Shown: positions 22,900 to 33,394 of the stretch, one piece after another
Layout of the letters: each line of letters starts with the position of its first letter
Position numbering within the stretch: the stretch's first letter is position 1
Source of the DNA: Anodontia alba
Lineage: Eukaryota; Mollusca; Bivalvia; Lucinida; Lucinidae
Reading direction: 5' to 3'
Length of the DNA stretch: 64,000 bases
Assembly (NCBI GenBank): GCA_964016985.1
Contig: OZ024825.1
Span: forward strand, 226,501 to 290,500
The notes under the pieces: generated by a model
Database searches by the model: none
Seen by the model: the letters and a program-made list of their open reading frames with translations, nothing else
What the model was told of the DNA's origin: nothing
Made by a program: the position numbers and the translations under genes

Positions 22900-24115
22900 G
22901 TGTACGGACAAACCCCCTCGGGACAAAACCCCCTTCGTCATTTTGGCAGGGTGGACAAAAAACCCTCCATGGGTGGATGTTCTATGTTTTTGAAACTTTT
23001 TACGTTTTTTTATTTTTTTTCCCTACATTTTTCCTACCTTTTTCTATCTTTCTTTCTATATTGTGCCGTTCTGTCTATGTTATGATCGGTCTACGTTTTG
23101 TGTATGACTTTAAAAGTTTTCAAAGGACAAATTTTTGTTGTGGTATTAGGAATTTATCCTAAAATAAGATATATCATACTTACAGAGTTTATTATAACAC
23201 ACATATCATATAAATATATATCATTTGCAAAAGAAATCAGAAATGTGTTTGTTGATGTTGACATGTTTTACAAACCATTGATAATCATGACATGAGCAAT
23301 AGCTTTTAACCTTTTCAACCCTGTAGACAATATAGATTACTAGTACAGATACTAGTCATTTTACAAGCCATTGATAATCATGACATGAGCAATAGCTTTT
23401 AACCCCTTCAACCCTGTAGACAATACAGATTACTAGTACAGATAATCATGACATGAGCAATAGCTTTTAACCCTTTCAACCCTGTAGACAATACAGATTA
23501 CTAGTACAGATAATCATGACATAAGCAATAGCTTTTAACCCTTTCAACCCTGTAGACAATAAAGATTACTAGTACAGATAATCATGACATGAGCAATAAC
23601 TTAACCCTTTCAACCCTGTACACAATACAGATTACTAGTACAGATAATCATGACATGAGCATTAGCTTAACCCTTTCAACCCTGTAGACAATACAGATTA
23701 CTAGTACAGATACCTATGCTGGGGCCGATCAAGGATTTTGGAAAACTGTGTTCAATACTGCTAAAGGGTTTTGAATCTCTTTTCTTAAATCCCCATGAAA
23801 ACATAATAATTTGGACCAAGTAGCATATATATTATATGCCACTTGTTTGGCAATACTACTGTTTGTTTTTCTTCCAGTGTCTTGAAAGATTTTGTTTTAC
23901 CTATCCTATGCTTAAGGAAAAATGGGGTTTTGTCCACCTAAGTTAGGGGATTTTTTTCTCCCCCCCCCCTCCCCTGTCAAAATGTGAAGGGGGTGTTGTT
24001 GTCCTTCCCTGTTAAAAAGTAAAGGGGTTTTGTCCACCCCAATCAAAACATGAAGGGGGTTTTGTCCTCCATGTTACAAATTGTGGGGGGAGGGTTGTCC
24101 CGGACTTCATTCTTC
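22900..24115. mobile_element. Putative DNA transposon with inverted GGACAAAACCCC ends
   Basis: The left end holds TACGGACAAACCCCCTCGGG, GGACAAAACCCCCTTCGTCA and GGGTGGACAAAAAACCCTCC. The right end (23925-24110), reverse-complemented, holds GGACAACCCTCC, GGACAAAACCCCCTTCATG and GGGTGGACAAAACCCCTTTA. The ends thus carry several inverted copies of the same word, a subterminal-repeat arrangement. The interior carries a 68-bp array and no recognised transposase. Frames of 62-91 residues near 22887-23162 match nothing known to me. Confidence 0.5.
23280..23715. repeat. 66-68 bp minisatellite, about six units
   Basis: GATAATCATGACATGAGCAA recurs at 23280, 23373, 23441, 23509, 23577 and 23643, with CAACCCTGTAGACAATACAG between. 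It lies inside the putative transposon at 22900-24115. Confidence 0.85.
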
Positions 24116-24279
24116 ACTTGTATATGTATAAATGTTATAATCACGATGAGCTGTTTATGCTTAAGTGAATCAACGTTTGAACTTTGTTAATCCCAACCCT
24201 TTACTGAGTGTCAATAACAACTGCAGAAGACGGCGTTTTGAAATATCTTTATTAACAGAGAAAATAAGTATTTATATTT

Positions 24280-24675
24280 TATGCGAATCGTCTGTTTAGC
24301 AGACGACTCACATGAAATGTCAAGCTTATTTTCATTATAGAATAGTCTTCTGTTGAAACTTTGCTAGGCACTTTACAGGTTGAAAGGGTCTATAATTTCA
24401 TTACTAAGTCCTCTGATACGGCATTAGACTTTTTGTGACTAAACAATATCGACTGGATTCCTTAACTGGATGTTCTCTGTAGTTCCATCCCATTGTTTGA
24501 TTTTTCTCTTTAATCTTTACCACTCTCAGGGCTGATTCAGCAGATGACAAATTGACAATATCTTTTTTTTTTATTTTTTCCAAGAAAATAGGCTTTGAAA
24601 CTTCATGCAAATTGCCTCCCTAGGAGACAATTTGCATGAAATGTCAAAGCCTATCTTCTGGAGAAAATATAAATA
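24280..24675. repeat. Two family C foldback elements
   Basis: At 24280-24345, ATGCGAATCGTCTG pairs with CAGACGACTCACAT. At 24560-24675, TAGGCTTTGAAACTTCATGC and GCATGAAATGTCAAAGCCTA form the arms around AAATTGCCTCCCTAGGAGACAATTT-type sequence. Confidence 0.65.
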
Positions 24676-24886
24676 AATAAATAAAGTTAGCTAATATTTG
24701 ATCTGGGTTTATAATAAGTTTAAAATGAATTCCTGTTAGGATTTTGTGAATATAATTGCTATCATACGTTTTTGCTTAAAATAAAATAAAACAAAAACGC
24801 GCCTTAGCAGAGAGGAATTGACATTTTCATGACCCATACGGGAGGCACCCATCGGGGACATGACGTGTACATAAAGCCGGTCCAAC

Positions 24887-24916
24887 GTCGATGCAACGTC
24901 ATGACGTTGCATCGAC
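24887..24916. repeat. Perfect 30-bp palindrome
   Basis: GTCGATGCAACGTCA is immediately followed by its exact reverse complement, TGACGTTGCATCGAC. The centre gives ACGTCATGACGT. No related copy was noticed. No gene lies close enough to argue for a regulatory role. Confidence 0.75.
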
Positions 24917-25232
24917 GCCGAGCCACGCCGTACAAACGCCACTTGCCCGCTGGGACACTACAGTTGTGATTACATCCAACATATACACCACAGATCAAAA
25001 TGAGTGACAGAGCATTCGAAAAAGCTATTATCATAATGTCACTCCTCTAGCGAAATGACATTACGTGTACAACACTGAATACTGTCATCTGGAGCAGAGT
25101 TCGCGTTCTCACCTACCAGCGATCTCGGCCCCAGGTAACAGCGTTTCCATGCAGTTAAGCTAAATGTTACAATAATGAACTAGTTGGATATTGTAGATAA
25201 TCAAACCACGCTCATGTTCACAAAACGTTCAG

Positions 25233-25495
25233 AGAACAGTCTTAACCTTGTTTTTGAATCCATCTAAAAACTCAGCATTACGTATATCCGAGGGAAAAGA
25301 GTTCCACATTCTTGGAGCAGATCTAGAAAATGAGTCATTATAAAGTTAGGTAAGTGCCTAAGGCACATATAATGTGTCATAAACAGCAGACCGTAGATTT
25401 AATGAGTGAGATTCAGACATTGGTTTTAGTAGATTTGTAATGTAATCAAGTGTCATGTCATGTTGTTTAAAATTTTAAAGGTAAATACGCATTAC
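25233..25495 (-). pseudogene. LINE ORF2 extreme C-terminus (copy 2)
   Basis: The minus strand reads a LINE-like C-terminal tail: SESHSLNLRSA, then NDSFSRSAPRMWNSFPSDIR and a closing FKNKVKTVL before a stop. MWNSxPxDIR followed by FKNKxK is the usual ending of Jockey/CR1-type ORF2 proteins. Two in-frame stops lie between the RSA and NDS parts. It continues the fragment at 25747-26145 in the correct order; a family D element separates them. Confidence 0.7.
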
Positions 25496-25499
25496 GAAA

Positions 25500-25745
25500 A
25501 CACGCCTATTTAAATATATTGAAGATTTTACCACCAAAAAAGGAAAATTTTCAGATAAAAAATATGATATTTTTCATATTTCTGCTCAAAAACATAGGTT
25601 GTGGTTACTCGTTAGAACCACCTCGGCGAGGCGGTTCTAATGAGTACCCACAATCGATGTTTTTTGAGCAGAAATAAGAAAAATAATATATACCCCTGTA
25701 AACCCCAGCTTTACTACATAAAAGTGGGATTTAAGGGGGGTCAAC
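25500..25745. mobile_element. Family D foldback MITE inserted in LINE copy 2
   Basis: The best D copy. GCTCAAAAACATAGGTTGTG and the complement of CACAATCGATGTTTTTTGAG form the outer stem, and TTAGAACCACCTCG/CGAGGCGGTTCTAA the inner stem. Flanking CCCCAGCTTTAC...AAAGTGGGAT belongs to the same repeat. It interrupts LINE coding sequence that is collinear on both sides. Confidence 0.65.
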
Positions 25746-25746
25746 A

Positions 25747-26145
25747 TTATATAGGCATGTTCTGGTGATGGGCCTTGTTATAATTTTTCTTCTTTTTTTC
25801 CCCACAGGAAACCACCCGTTCCTGGAACTTTACAGAAGATGGAGTATTTAAGTCGGCTTTTAAAATGCCGCCCCTTTTTGTTATTTCAGGAGACGTTCGT
25901 TCTTTATTTGCTGTACTAGTTGAACCCAATGTCATCACACCATAGTAAAGAAAGTAGGAGCATATAGCCTTAATAAAACGTTTTCTTAATGTTAACTGAG
26001 ACGGAGAGTTGTCATGAAATTTATTCATCACACCATAGTAAAGAAAGTAGGAGCATATAGCCTTAATAAAACGTTTTCTTAATGTTAACTGAGACGGAGA
26101 GTTGTCATGAAAGTGATGAATAAATTGGTGAGCACAGAAGGTCAA
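25747..26145 (-). pseudogene. LINE ORF2 post-RT region with a 93-bp internal duplication (copy 2)
   Basis: The minus-strand frame includes RKRFIKAICSYFLYYGVMTL and KADLNTPS, alignable to KKFYQGYILPLLDYGSVTWG and KTDLNTPS in the fragment at 27503-27866. This is the region just after reverse transcriptase in Jockey/CR1-like LINEs. Bases 25933-26025 and 26026-26118 are a near-exact tandem duplication of 93 bp, exactly 31 codons, so the frame survives. The protein is decayed around it. Confidence 0.7.
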
Positions 26146-27189
26146 TCTGAACGAACTATGTCAAGGTTTATTTAAAATCTTGAAACGTAGTTACAAGAAA
26201 AGTACCCATAATTTTATAACATGTACAGACCGGTAATTTCGATCAAATTCATTTATCAGTAATAATATTCTGGTTCTAGTAACGTTTGTTCTTTGTGGGG
26301 TTTTATGAGGTACTAAAATGGACTTGTTGAGGAGAAGTATAAGGTAAAGAGTTAGGGGTGTGAATATTTAGGATAAATAGGTACCAAAATTTATCAAATT
26401 TATCCAAAATTTCCCATGAAATGAAATTTGGAGTCAAAGAGAGTTCGACTGAACCCCGCGAAACCCCTCTGAACCAGCCCCTGTTGTTGCGTCTCTGTAC
26501 AAGCGAGATAGCTGAGCACACTTGTGACACATTGTATGACAGAGATACTGAGGGGAAGACCTCACGTTAAAATGTAAAACGCTATGACATTCGCTATATT
26601 ATCAAGATAAATTTAATATTGATCACAGGAAACTAATTCAACAGACATAAACAAAATCAGAAATTGATAACGCCCTAAATACTCGAACAGTATATCTTTA
26701 GTAACTAAGAAACACCCTAATATCATGTGTTTCTTAAAATAGGAAGAAATGAACGTGTATTTGATATAGATGGAAAAGCAACGCGATTACTTTAAAGTGC
26801 CAGAAACTATTTTCATATTGGCCGCATCAAGTGAGAAACGTGCGTTCGCACATAAACGAAACGTGCCTTCGCTCATACACAAAACGGGTGGGTTCCGATA
26901 ATCCTATCTCATCGATCTTGTCAGGGTTTGTACCTCTGTTGGATACATTATGCAATAGTTAATGATTCCATAAGCTAACTAAACGGAAATTCCTACTCTG
27001 ATGGAGCGTTTGCTGTCCGCATATTCTACAAAGATACCTTTTCTCTTGAGCAAGCCAATAAGTACCTATAACATTCGTCATGCAATACCAGCTTGCTTAT
27101 GATAAATAGAAATAACATAGCACTAAGACATATTCATTTTATTTAATACTGGTGATGCAAACGGAACAGTTGGTAAACAGAAAATGTAG
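26146..27189. other. Stretch with no recognised gene
   Basis: A 75-residue minus-strand frame at 26303-26530 has no recognised domain. GTGCGTTCGCACATAAACGA near 26840 is duplicated imperfectly right after itself. Confidence 0.35.
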
Positions 27190-27500
27190 TACCTTTTTTA
27201 GGTGAATAAATTACACTTTTAAGATTTTGTTGCCTTTTTTTAACAAGGTAGACAACTTTTACAGACAAGAAGTTGCCTCCCAATTATTTAGTTTTAACAC
27301 ATTTAAGAAGGCATGATACATTTGAAAGAATTTCCGCCATTTTTAGCAAGGGAGACAATTTTGAATTTTCAGTTTCAGAATTGGCAGTTTCATATATATT
27401 TACTTGTGATTTGGAAGTCGCATGAACTTTGTCTTGCAATTTACCTCCGGGCATGTGCGCCCAGCGAAAATTCAGATTCGCGCAGTCTGATCAGAATCAT
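27190..27500 (+). repeat. Family K fragments and a family A piece
   Basis: TTGTTGCCTTTTTTTAACAAGG and TTTCCGCCATTTTTAGCAAG are K left-half words in two partial copies. TGTGCGCCCAGCGAAAATTC and GCGCAGTCTGATCAGAATCA at about 27457-27496 belong to family A. Confidence 0.5.
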
Positions 27501-27502
27501 CA

Positions 27503-27866
27503 CCGAGTGTATTTTTGATAGCCTGGTATGCAAAGTTTATTCGTGTGGACTACGACCATCTATGCTCTCAAGTCGCCTCTAAAATTTTCTTATTACGCCA
27601 GCTCTCGCAATACGTTTCAACCGAAACTCAGAAAAAGTTTTATCAGGGTTATATACTCCCGTTATTAGATTACGGTTCCGTAACATGGGGCGCAACTAGT
27701 GCTATGAATATAGAACGTCTGTTAAAATTACAAAAACGTGCGGCGAGAATCATTTTAAAAACCGATCTTAACACCCCATCCGAAGATATGTTTAGAGAAC
27801 TAGGGTGGCTCCCTGTAGGAAAAAGAATTGATTATAATAAGGCCGTACTCACCTATAAAGCATAGA
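27503..27866 (+). pseudogene. LINE ORF2 post-RT region (copy 3)
   Basis: A 116-residue frame covers most of this fragment and carries DHLCSQVASKIFLLRQLSQY, QKKFYQGYILPLLDYGSVTW and LQKRAARIILKTDLNTPS. These match the region downstream of the reverse transcriptase catalytic core in Jockey/CR1/L2-type LINEs (YxxxILPxLDYxSxxWG...LQKRAARII). It breaks off after NKAVLTYKA at a stop, where an intact element would continue. No RT catalytic motif is included. Orientation is opposite to the LINE pieces on both sides. Confidence 0.85.
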
Positions 27867-28234
27867 AAAGCCCCAGTTCTCTTTTGGATTATACAGAATG
27901 TGAGATCGATACAAGTTCTTAAACCTGCAACTTCCATATATAATATAGATACTAGTATGTGCCATGCAATCTCAACTGTGATAGAATGTATACCGGAACA
28001 TGATACTTTTATGTCTTATTACAATCGGGTTTATTATGTAAATTTTAGGTCTCAATTTGAACGTATGTGAATATTTTAACCATCTTGAACTGTCCGATGG
28101 ACTTATTTTTATATGCCAAAACTTAGAAAGTTGTTGAAAACATTGTCTTAAGTTTAAAATTTTAGATCTTGCAATATGTAACATAATAAACCCGATTTAC
28201 GGGTTGAAAGGGTCTATTCTTATATGGTTAAGCT
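27867..28234. other. Stretch between LINE fragments, nothing recognised
   Basis: Frames of 70-80 residues in both orientations show no domain. GGGTTGAAAGGGTCTAT at about 28201 recurs near 24375. Confidence 0.3.
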
Positions 28235-28625
28235 GGATCTCAATCCACATGCATTCTATATCTCGAGGTTCCAAATCATACCTTCTTTTGTGGTAAACTG
28301 AGTCCCGAATATATATCACTACGCCACCATGGCGGTCTCTTGTCCTGTCCTTACGTTCAGGTGGTTTGAAATTGGGTATGAGTAACTCAGGGGTCTGAAT
28401 GTTAGGATGGAGCCATGTCTAAGAGAAGGCCAAAATATCCAAGTCAGAAAGTTCAGCAGATACAATATCAAGCTTGTTTGCTATGCTTTGTACGTTGTAA
28501 TGTATGAAGGATAATTGTTTAGAGAGGTTTAACGTATTAAGGAAAGAGAAAGAGTCATGTGATGAGCTAGAAGAACTAGAAATGGAGGAGGTAGTAGACT
28601 AGCGTTATCAGCTAACTGTGTCACC
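28235..28625 (-). pseudogene. LINE APE-type endonuclease N-terminal part (copy 4)
   Basis: The minus strand reads LSFIHYNVQSIANKLDIVSA, then LSDLDILAFS, a stop, TWLHPNIQ, and later RDRHGGVVIYIRDSVYHKRR and LEPRDIECMWIEIQLN. This is the apurinic-endonuclease-like domain that opens ORF2 of Jockey/CR1-type LINEs (the N-SI-NK, D-LA-TETWL and HGGVxIYI blocks). The usual Glu of the TETWL block, a catalytic residue in this family, is a TAG stop at 28419-28421. The frame is otherwise open for more than 100 codons. It lies upstream, in LINE order, of the minus-strand copy 2. Confidence 0.85.
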
Positions 28626-28654
28626 CTCCTTAAACAATGTATAAATAAATAAAT

Positions 28655-28825
28655 AAACAAAAGACTCTGATCAGACTGCTTAGATGCGCAGGCTGATTTT
28701 CGACGGGCGCAGAAAGTACGTTTTCTTACACTACGGCTAAAATGTATTTCTTAACTAGCAAAGTCAACAGATGACAAAATGGAATGTCAAAGCCTATTGT
28801 CTAGAAAAAATAATACAAGTATGTT
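28655..28825. repeat. Family A and family C pieces
   Basis: GATGCGCAGGCTGATTTTCG belongs to family A. GCAAAGTCAACAGATGACAA and GGAATGTCAAAGCCTATTGT belong to family C. Confidence 0.45.
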
Positions 28826-29590
28826 AAATATCGTCGGCTGACTTTTTACCCAGCATGCTAAGCTTTAGATTAAGTGACATGTTTACGGTTCTGAAACACG
28901 TTTCCTTATCAAACGCTTGATGTGTAAACATGTAACTTGGATATGTTTCAACGGTCCGCAATAAGGAAAACTACATGAGGAAGTCCCATCGAAAATTACA
29001 AAACAAAATCATGAAACTGCTTACTGTTTGATGCATAACGTAATGTTTAACATGATGGGTGAAAAGTCAGTTTTGGTAGATATATTTTCCGATTTTCCTG
29101 GACACAAGGATTGGAATTAAATGAAAATATCAAACGTTATTATGTGAGTAAAACAGGAAAAGTATCATCGATTTGCCAAAGACTGATAATGGTTAAACCT
29201 TTCAATACTACAGGTCAAAGCAAATACATTTGCAAATAGTGTAGATCCCGATGAGCCGTCTCCTCTGGGTTTACACTATTTGCCATTTATTTTGAACATA
29301 TGACTGACATTCCTATTTCACAATTGATATGTCCAAGTTCAAAGCTAGAAGAATCAACTTCAGAAACTCGTGGTTGAAATAGTTAATGTCTTTCAATAAT
29401 GATTCATTAACAGGATCATTGCCTTCCTTTCTATTTAAAGCGTTTATCACGCAAAATTATTAATGTCTTTTTATTTGCTACGAGATCTTTGAAAGTTTTT
29501 GATATTCCTTCCTTATCAGATACCGTATGCGATATGATTAATTAGTAAATTATTTGCTTAAAATGAGTATCAACGTGAGAAAACGTACCT
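28826..29590. other. Stretch with one B-type hairpin, otherwise nothing recognised
   Basis: At about 29238-29283, GTGTAGATCCCGATGAGCCG is followed by the near-complementary GGGTTTACACTATTTGCC. A fuller relative lies at 42375-42432. Confidence 0.4.
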
Positions 29591-29594
29591 TCCG

Positions 29595-29745
29595 CGAAGA
29601 TTCAGATCAGTTTGTGCATTTGCGCAGTCTGATCAGACATTTTTGATAGAAAAGAGTGCAAATTTTCTTCATGCATACGACGAAGACATTGAATAGATAG
29701 CGCAGGCTGATTTGAGTCTCCAATTAATGCAGGTGCCAGAAGGTA
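29595..29745. repeat. Family A pieces
   Basis: AGATTCAGATCAGTTTGTGC with GCGCAGTCTGATCAGACA, then GCGCAGGCTGATTTGAGTCT: two decayed family A copies. Confidence 0.5.
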
Positions 29746-30417
29746 CTTTTTTCACGTTGCGGTTAAAATTATTTCCTTGCAGCCATAAGAGAGTTAGTGC
29801 GTGGTGCATACCAGTCACCCATTTCCTTGTCAGTTAAGCTTATTACTTATACCAATGAGCAAGACAAACGCTTGTTTTTAAGATATTTCAATCGCTTGAG
29901 CATCGACGATCCAGTGTACTGTCAGCATCACTAGTTTTAAATTACGCGCCGGTTTACGGTATTGTAAATGTCCCAAGAATCTACGCAAACGCACCGAAAC
30001 ACAAACAAGATGGCAAAATGCCAACCCAGCTAACAACATTCTACTTAAAGCTATATCGGACCGTTACTGGCCCGAAAGGAATTCGATAATTCAAACATAG
30101 CTCGCATTTTATTATATTTATGATATATTACAACATATTTAATATGTCATACAAATTAACATTAGGATCAGAACGAAACTAGGCTTATTTAATTCTTCTA
30201 CTAAAAGTATGAGTACAGTTTGTAGAGACATTATAGCAGGAAAAAATGTTGCAGAAGGGCATTGTTGAATGAATACATAAATATAATTGCACAAAAAAGG
30301 TAAGGTAAAGATTTGAGAGAAAAAGATCATCGCTTTAGTTCATGTTTTAGCCACAAATTGTAGAATAATTAGAGAGAATACGTATATACCGAATCCGATA
30401 ATGGTCAGGTATAGATT
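29746..30417. other. Stretch with no recognised feature
   Basis: A 63-residue minus-strand frame at 30139-30330 is hydrophobic but has no family resemblance that I recognise. Confidence 0.3.
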
Positions 30418-30670
30418 TATTGTATGTCTTTGTTGTATGATTTATTGTATGTCTTTCCGTGTGTCATTTTGTTCTTGTGTTTTTCAGTCCTTTTAGTATT
30501 GCGATTACCTCGCTTGGGGAAGAGAGAGCTAATCCTAGTGCTTTTCGTACGTTTGTTCGGTTTGTGCTTGTTTGGATTTGTCGGTTTCCTCTTCCTCTTG
30601 GGGTCTGGGAAGGGCTGCGGTTTGTGATTGTGGCACTCCCTGGACTTTTCTCTTGCCTTTTTTTTTTAAG
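30418..30670 (+). repeat. Family F element, left-truncated copy
   Basis: It begins at TGTATGTCTTTCCGTGTGTC and runs through CCTCGCTTGGGGAAGAGAGA, TTCGGTTTGTGCTTGTTTGG and GGGTCTGGGAAGGGCTGCGG to the T-run, very close to 62975-63200. The two overlapping frames here are repeat-derived. Confidence 0.8.
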
Positions 30671-31100
30671 TAGAATTCTACAAATGCATCTGGGAAAATG
30701 CAGACATGCGGTTTTTTTTTCTTTTTTTTATGTTGTGATTCTTTATTTATTTATTTAATTATTCTTTTACATATATTAGTCAATTTAGGACTTGTTTTTC
30801 GTTGTTTTCGAACTTGTTTTTTTTCAAAGGTGATGAGACTATATCATTTTTGAAGAAATTCGGTCTTTTAGCTGCGTTAGCTGTGCGATATAAGAAAGAA
30901 TCCCTACGCGCTCTGTATCCGAGAATCAGTTCGTGATCAGCAGATCCTGCTGAGATACATGAAACTTATTACTCAACTCACTCAATACAGTGTTTGAGGT
31001 CTTCTTTAAGGGAAATCATATATCTTAAGAGGCATTAGGTAATTTCTAGTTCACTGATACACGTAAATAAAAAAAATGCATCCTTGGCTATCAGAAAGGC
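30671..31100. other. Stretch with no recognised feature
   Basis: T-rich, with a short ATTT run near 30740-30760. Confidence 0.3.
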
Positions 31101-31104
31101 ACCT

Positions 31105-31180
31105 GGTGCAGATTCTGATCAGACTGCACGAATGCGTATGCTGATCTGAATCTTCGCTGGGTGCAAATGTCCGAAGATAC
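31105..31180. repeat. Family A foldback element
   Basis: GCAGATTCTGATCAGACTGC and GCGTATGCTGATCTGAATCT face each other around ACGAAT, bordered by ACCTGGTGC and GGGTGCAAAT. Confidence 0.55.
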
Positions 31181-31201
31181 GTTTACTCGCGTTGCGGATC
31201 A

Positions 31202-32149
31202 CAGTCAGGCATCGTGCAGCTAACTCAAATATAATAGCACAGTTAGGCATCGTGCAGCTAACTCAAATATAATATCACAGTCAGGCATCGTGCAGCTAAC
31301 TCAAATATAATAGCACAGTCAGGCATCGTGCAGCTAACTCAAATATAATATCACAGTCAGGCATCGTGCAGCTAACTCAAATATAATAGCACAGTCAGGC
31401 ATCGTGCAGCTAACTCAAATATAATATCACAGTCAGGCATCGTGCAGCTAACTCAAATATAATATCACAGTTAGGCATCGTGCAGCTAACTCAAATATAA
31501 TATCACAGTCAGGCATCGTGCAGCTAACTCAAATATAATATCACAGTTAGGCATCGTGCAGCTAACTCAAATATAATATCACAGTTAGGCATCGTGCAGC
31601 TAACTCAAATATAATATCACAGTCAGGCATCGTGCAGCTAACTCAAATATAATAGCACAGTTAGGCATCGTGCAGCTAACTCAAATATAATATCACAGTC
31701 AGGCATCGTGCAGCTAACTCAAATATAATATCACAGTTAGGCATCGTGCAGCTAACTCAAATATAATATCACAGTTAGGCATTGTGCAGCTAACTCAAAT
31801 ATAATATCACAGTCAGGCATCGTGCAGCTAACTCAAATATAATATCACAGTTAGGCATCGTGCAGCTAACTCAAATATAATATCACAGTTAGGCATCGTG
31901 CAGCTAACTCAAATATAATATCACAGTTAGGCATCGTGCAGCTAACTCAAATATAATATCACAGTCAGGCATCGTGCAGCTAACTCAAATATAATATCAC
32001 AGTTAGGCATCGTGCAGCTAACTCAAATATAATATCACAGTCAGGCATCGTGCAGCTAACTCAAATATAATATCACAGTTAGGCATCGTGCAGCTAACTC
32101 AAATATAATATCACAGTCAGGCATCGTGCAGCTAACTCAAATATAATAG
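31202..32149. repeat. 38-bp minisatellite, about 25 units
   Basis: The unit AGGCATCGTGCAGCTAACTC plus AAATATAATATCACAGTC repeats every 38 bases. Two positions vary: ATAGCACAG/ATATCACAG and CAGTC/CAGTT. One unit reads GCATTGTG. Units are nearly identical, pointing to recent expansion or homogenisation. No spacers exist between units, so it is not a CRISPR-like array. Confidence 0.95.
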
Positions 32150-32418
32150 TGTCGTTCGCGTTTGCCTTTCTAATAACAAGAATCATGTAATAGAACGTAT
32201 TAGGAAGAAGTCAAGTCTGTCATTAAGCTAAATAATAAATAAGCTGGTCGACTTTTATGGAGGTACAATAATTAAGTAAAGAACTGCTAATAACGAAGTG
32301 TAGAAAGGCGATGGGCTGAGGGTAATATGCATAACTGTATTAACCGTGAGCACTCGGATACACAGGTCTGAGAAAATGGTTCATATCCAGATCAGACGTC
32401 GGGTTCTGTGGCCTCCGA

Positions 32419-32644
32419 TTAACCCATTTATGCCTAGTATCCTATGAAAGGGACATTAACGAACAGTCCAGACATAGCTCAGATGCCACAGAATGCGATT
32501 TCTATTCTAGGTCTACAGTATTTGCATTAAATACAGGGGTTTCTATAAACATGGTAAAACAAATTAACCAGATATCCCTTTTACTGGAAAATGGACTGTT
32601 CTAAGGGTTGAGGCAGCAGAGTCCATTCGGCATATATGGGTTAA
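32419..32644. mobile_element. Short MITE with TTAA flanks and CCCATTTATGCC ends
   Basis: TTAACCCATTTATGCC opens the element and GGCATATATGGGTTAA closes it. AACAGTCCA near the left pairs with TGGACTGTT near the right. TTAA at both edges could be the target duplication typical of piggyBac-type elements, whose termini begin with CCC. At about 226 bp it encodes nothing. A similar end, TTAAACCCATTTATGTCC, occurs near 63802. Confidence 0.55.
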
Positions 32645-33394
32645 TGTCTACTCTGTTTGCATTTCATCCAGCAGTTTTAGATACACTACCAGGCTAGCAA
32701 TTGGACTTATTCAAAATTTAGCCCAAGTATGGTAGGAGTTTAGGTGTCCGAATACCTAGGGTAAATACGGTTTCACTTCACTGCAGCTGGTGTTTTGTGC
32801 AGTGTGGTGGCTGTAAATGTCTCTCTGTATTTTATCATAGTGCAGATTATATTTTATTTCCTTTGGGACCATTGAGCGCATTCTAGTTAATTTGAAAATC
32901 AAATATCGCTTAAACAGGGGCTAGGGTTCGTATGCAGCTTCGCAATTTACATTGTTGTGATATTAGCGACTTACTAAAACCGAGTCTGCGTTTTATAAGT
33001 AAATCAGATTTTATTGCTAAACATCAACTGATGATGATTCTAGTGTACATTATCGTAATTAACAAAAAAAAAAAAAAAAAAAGAAAAAAAGATTTTATAG
33101 ACTTTGCAAATAGGCAAGAACAACACATTGAACTGCCATGTCTTTCAACTATAGTGGATGAAAGAGACATTATCGGTAGACCCAAGGGTAAGAAACTATC
33201 AGATGAATAACAAATGAGCATCAATGTGAAAAAGTACCTTCCGGATATGTGCGTCTGTCGAAGACTTAGATCGTTTGCTGGGCATCTTTAGGTAGCTATG
33301 GATCCAAGCATTAAATCAACAGGCGTATACACAATGTATACGTACCATGCCTCTAGATAAGCCATTTATAACCTAACATAATTGTATTTTGTTC
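32645..33394. other. Stretch with a poly(A)-rich run, no recognised gene
   Basis: Bases 33064-33090 are A-rich. Frames at 32932-33224 run through it as poly-lysine or poly-phenylalanine. Family A words (GTGCGTCTGTCGAAGACTTA) occur near 33250. Confidence 0.35.

Noticed and set aside
31202..32149. Regular 38-bp repeats resembling a CRISPR array
   Set aside because: Units are contiguous with no unique spacers. The surroundings are those of an animal genome and no cas genes are present.
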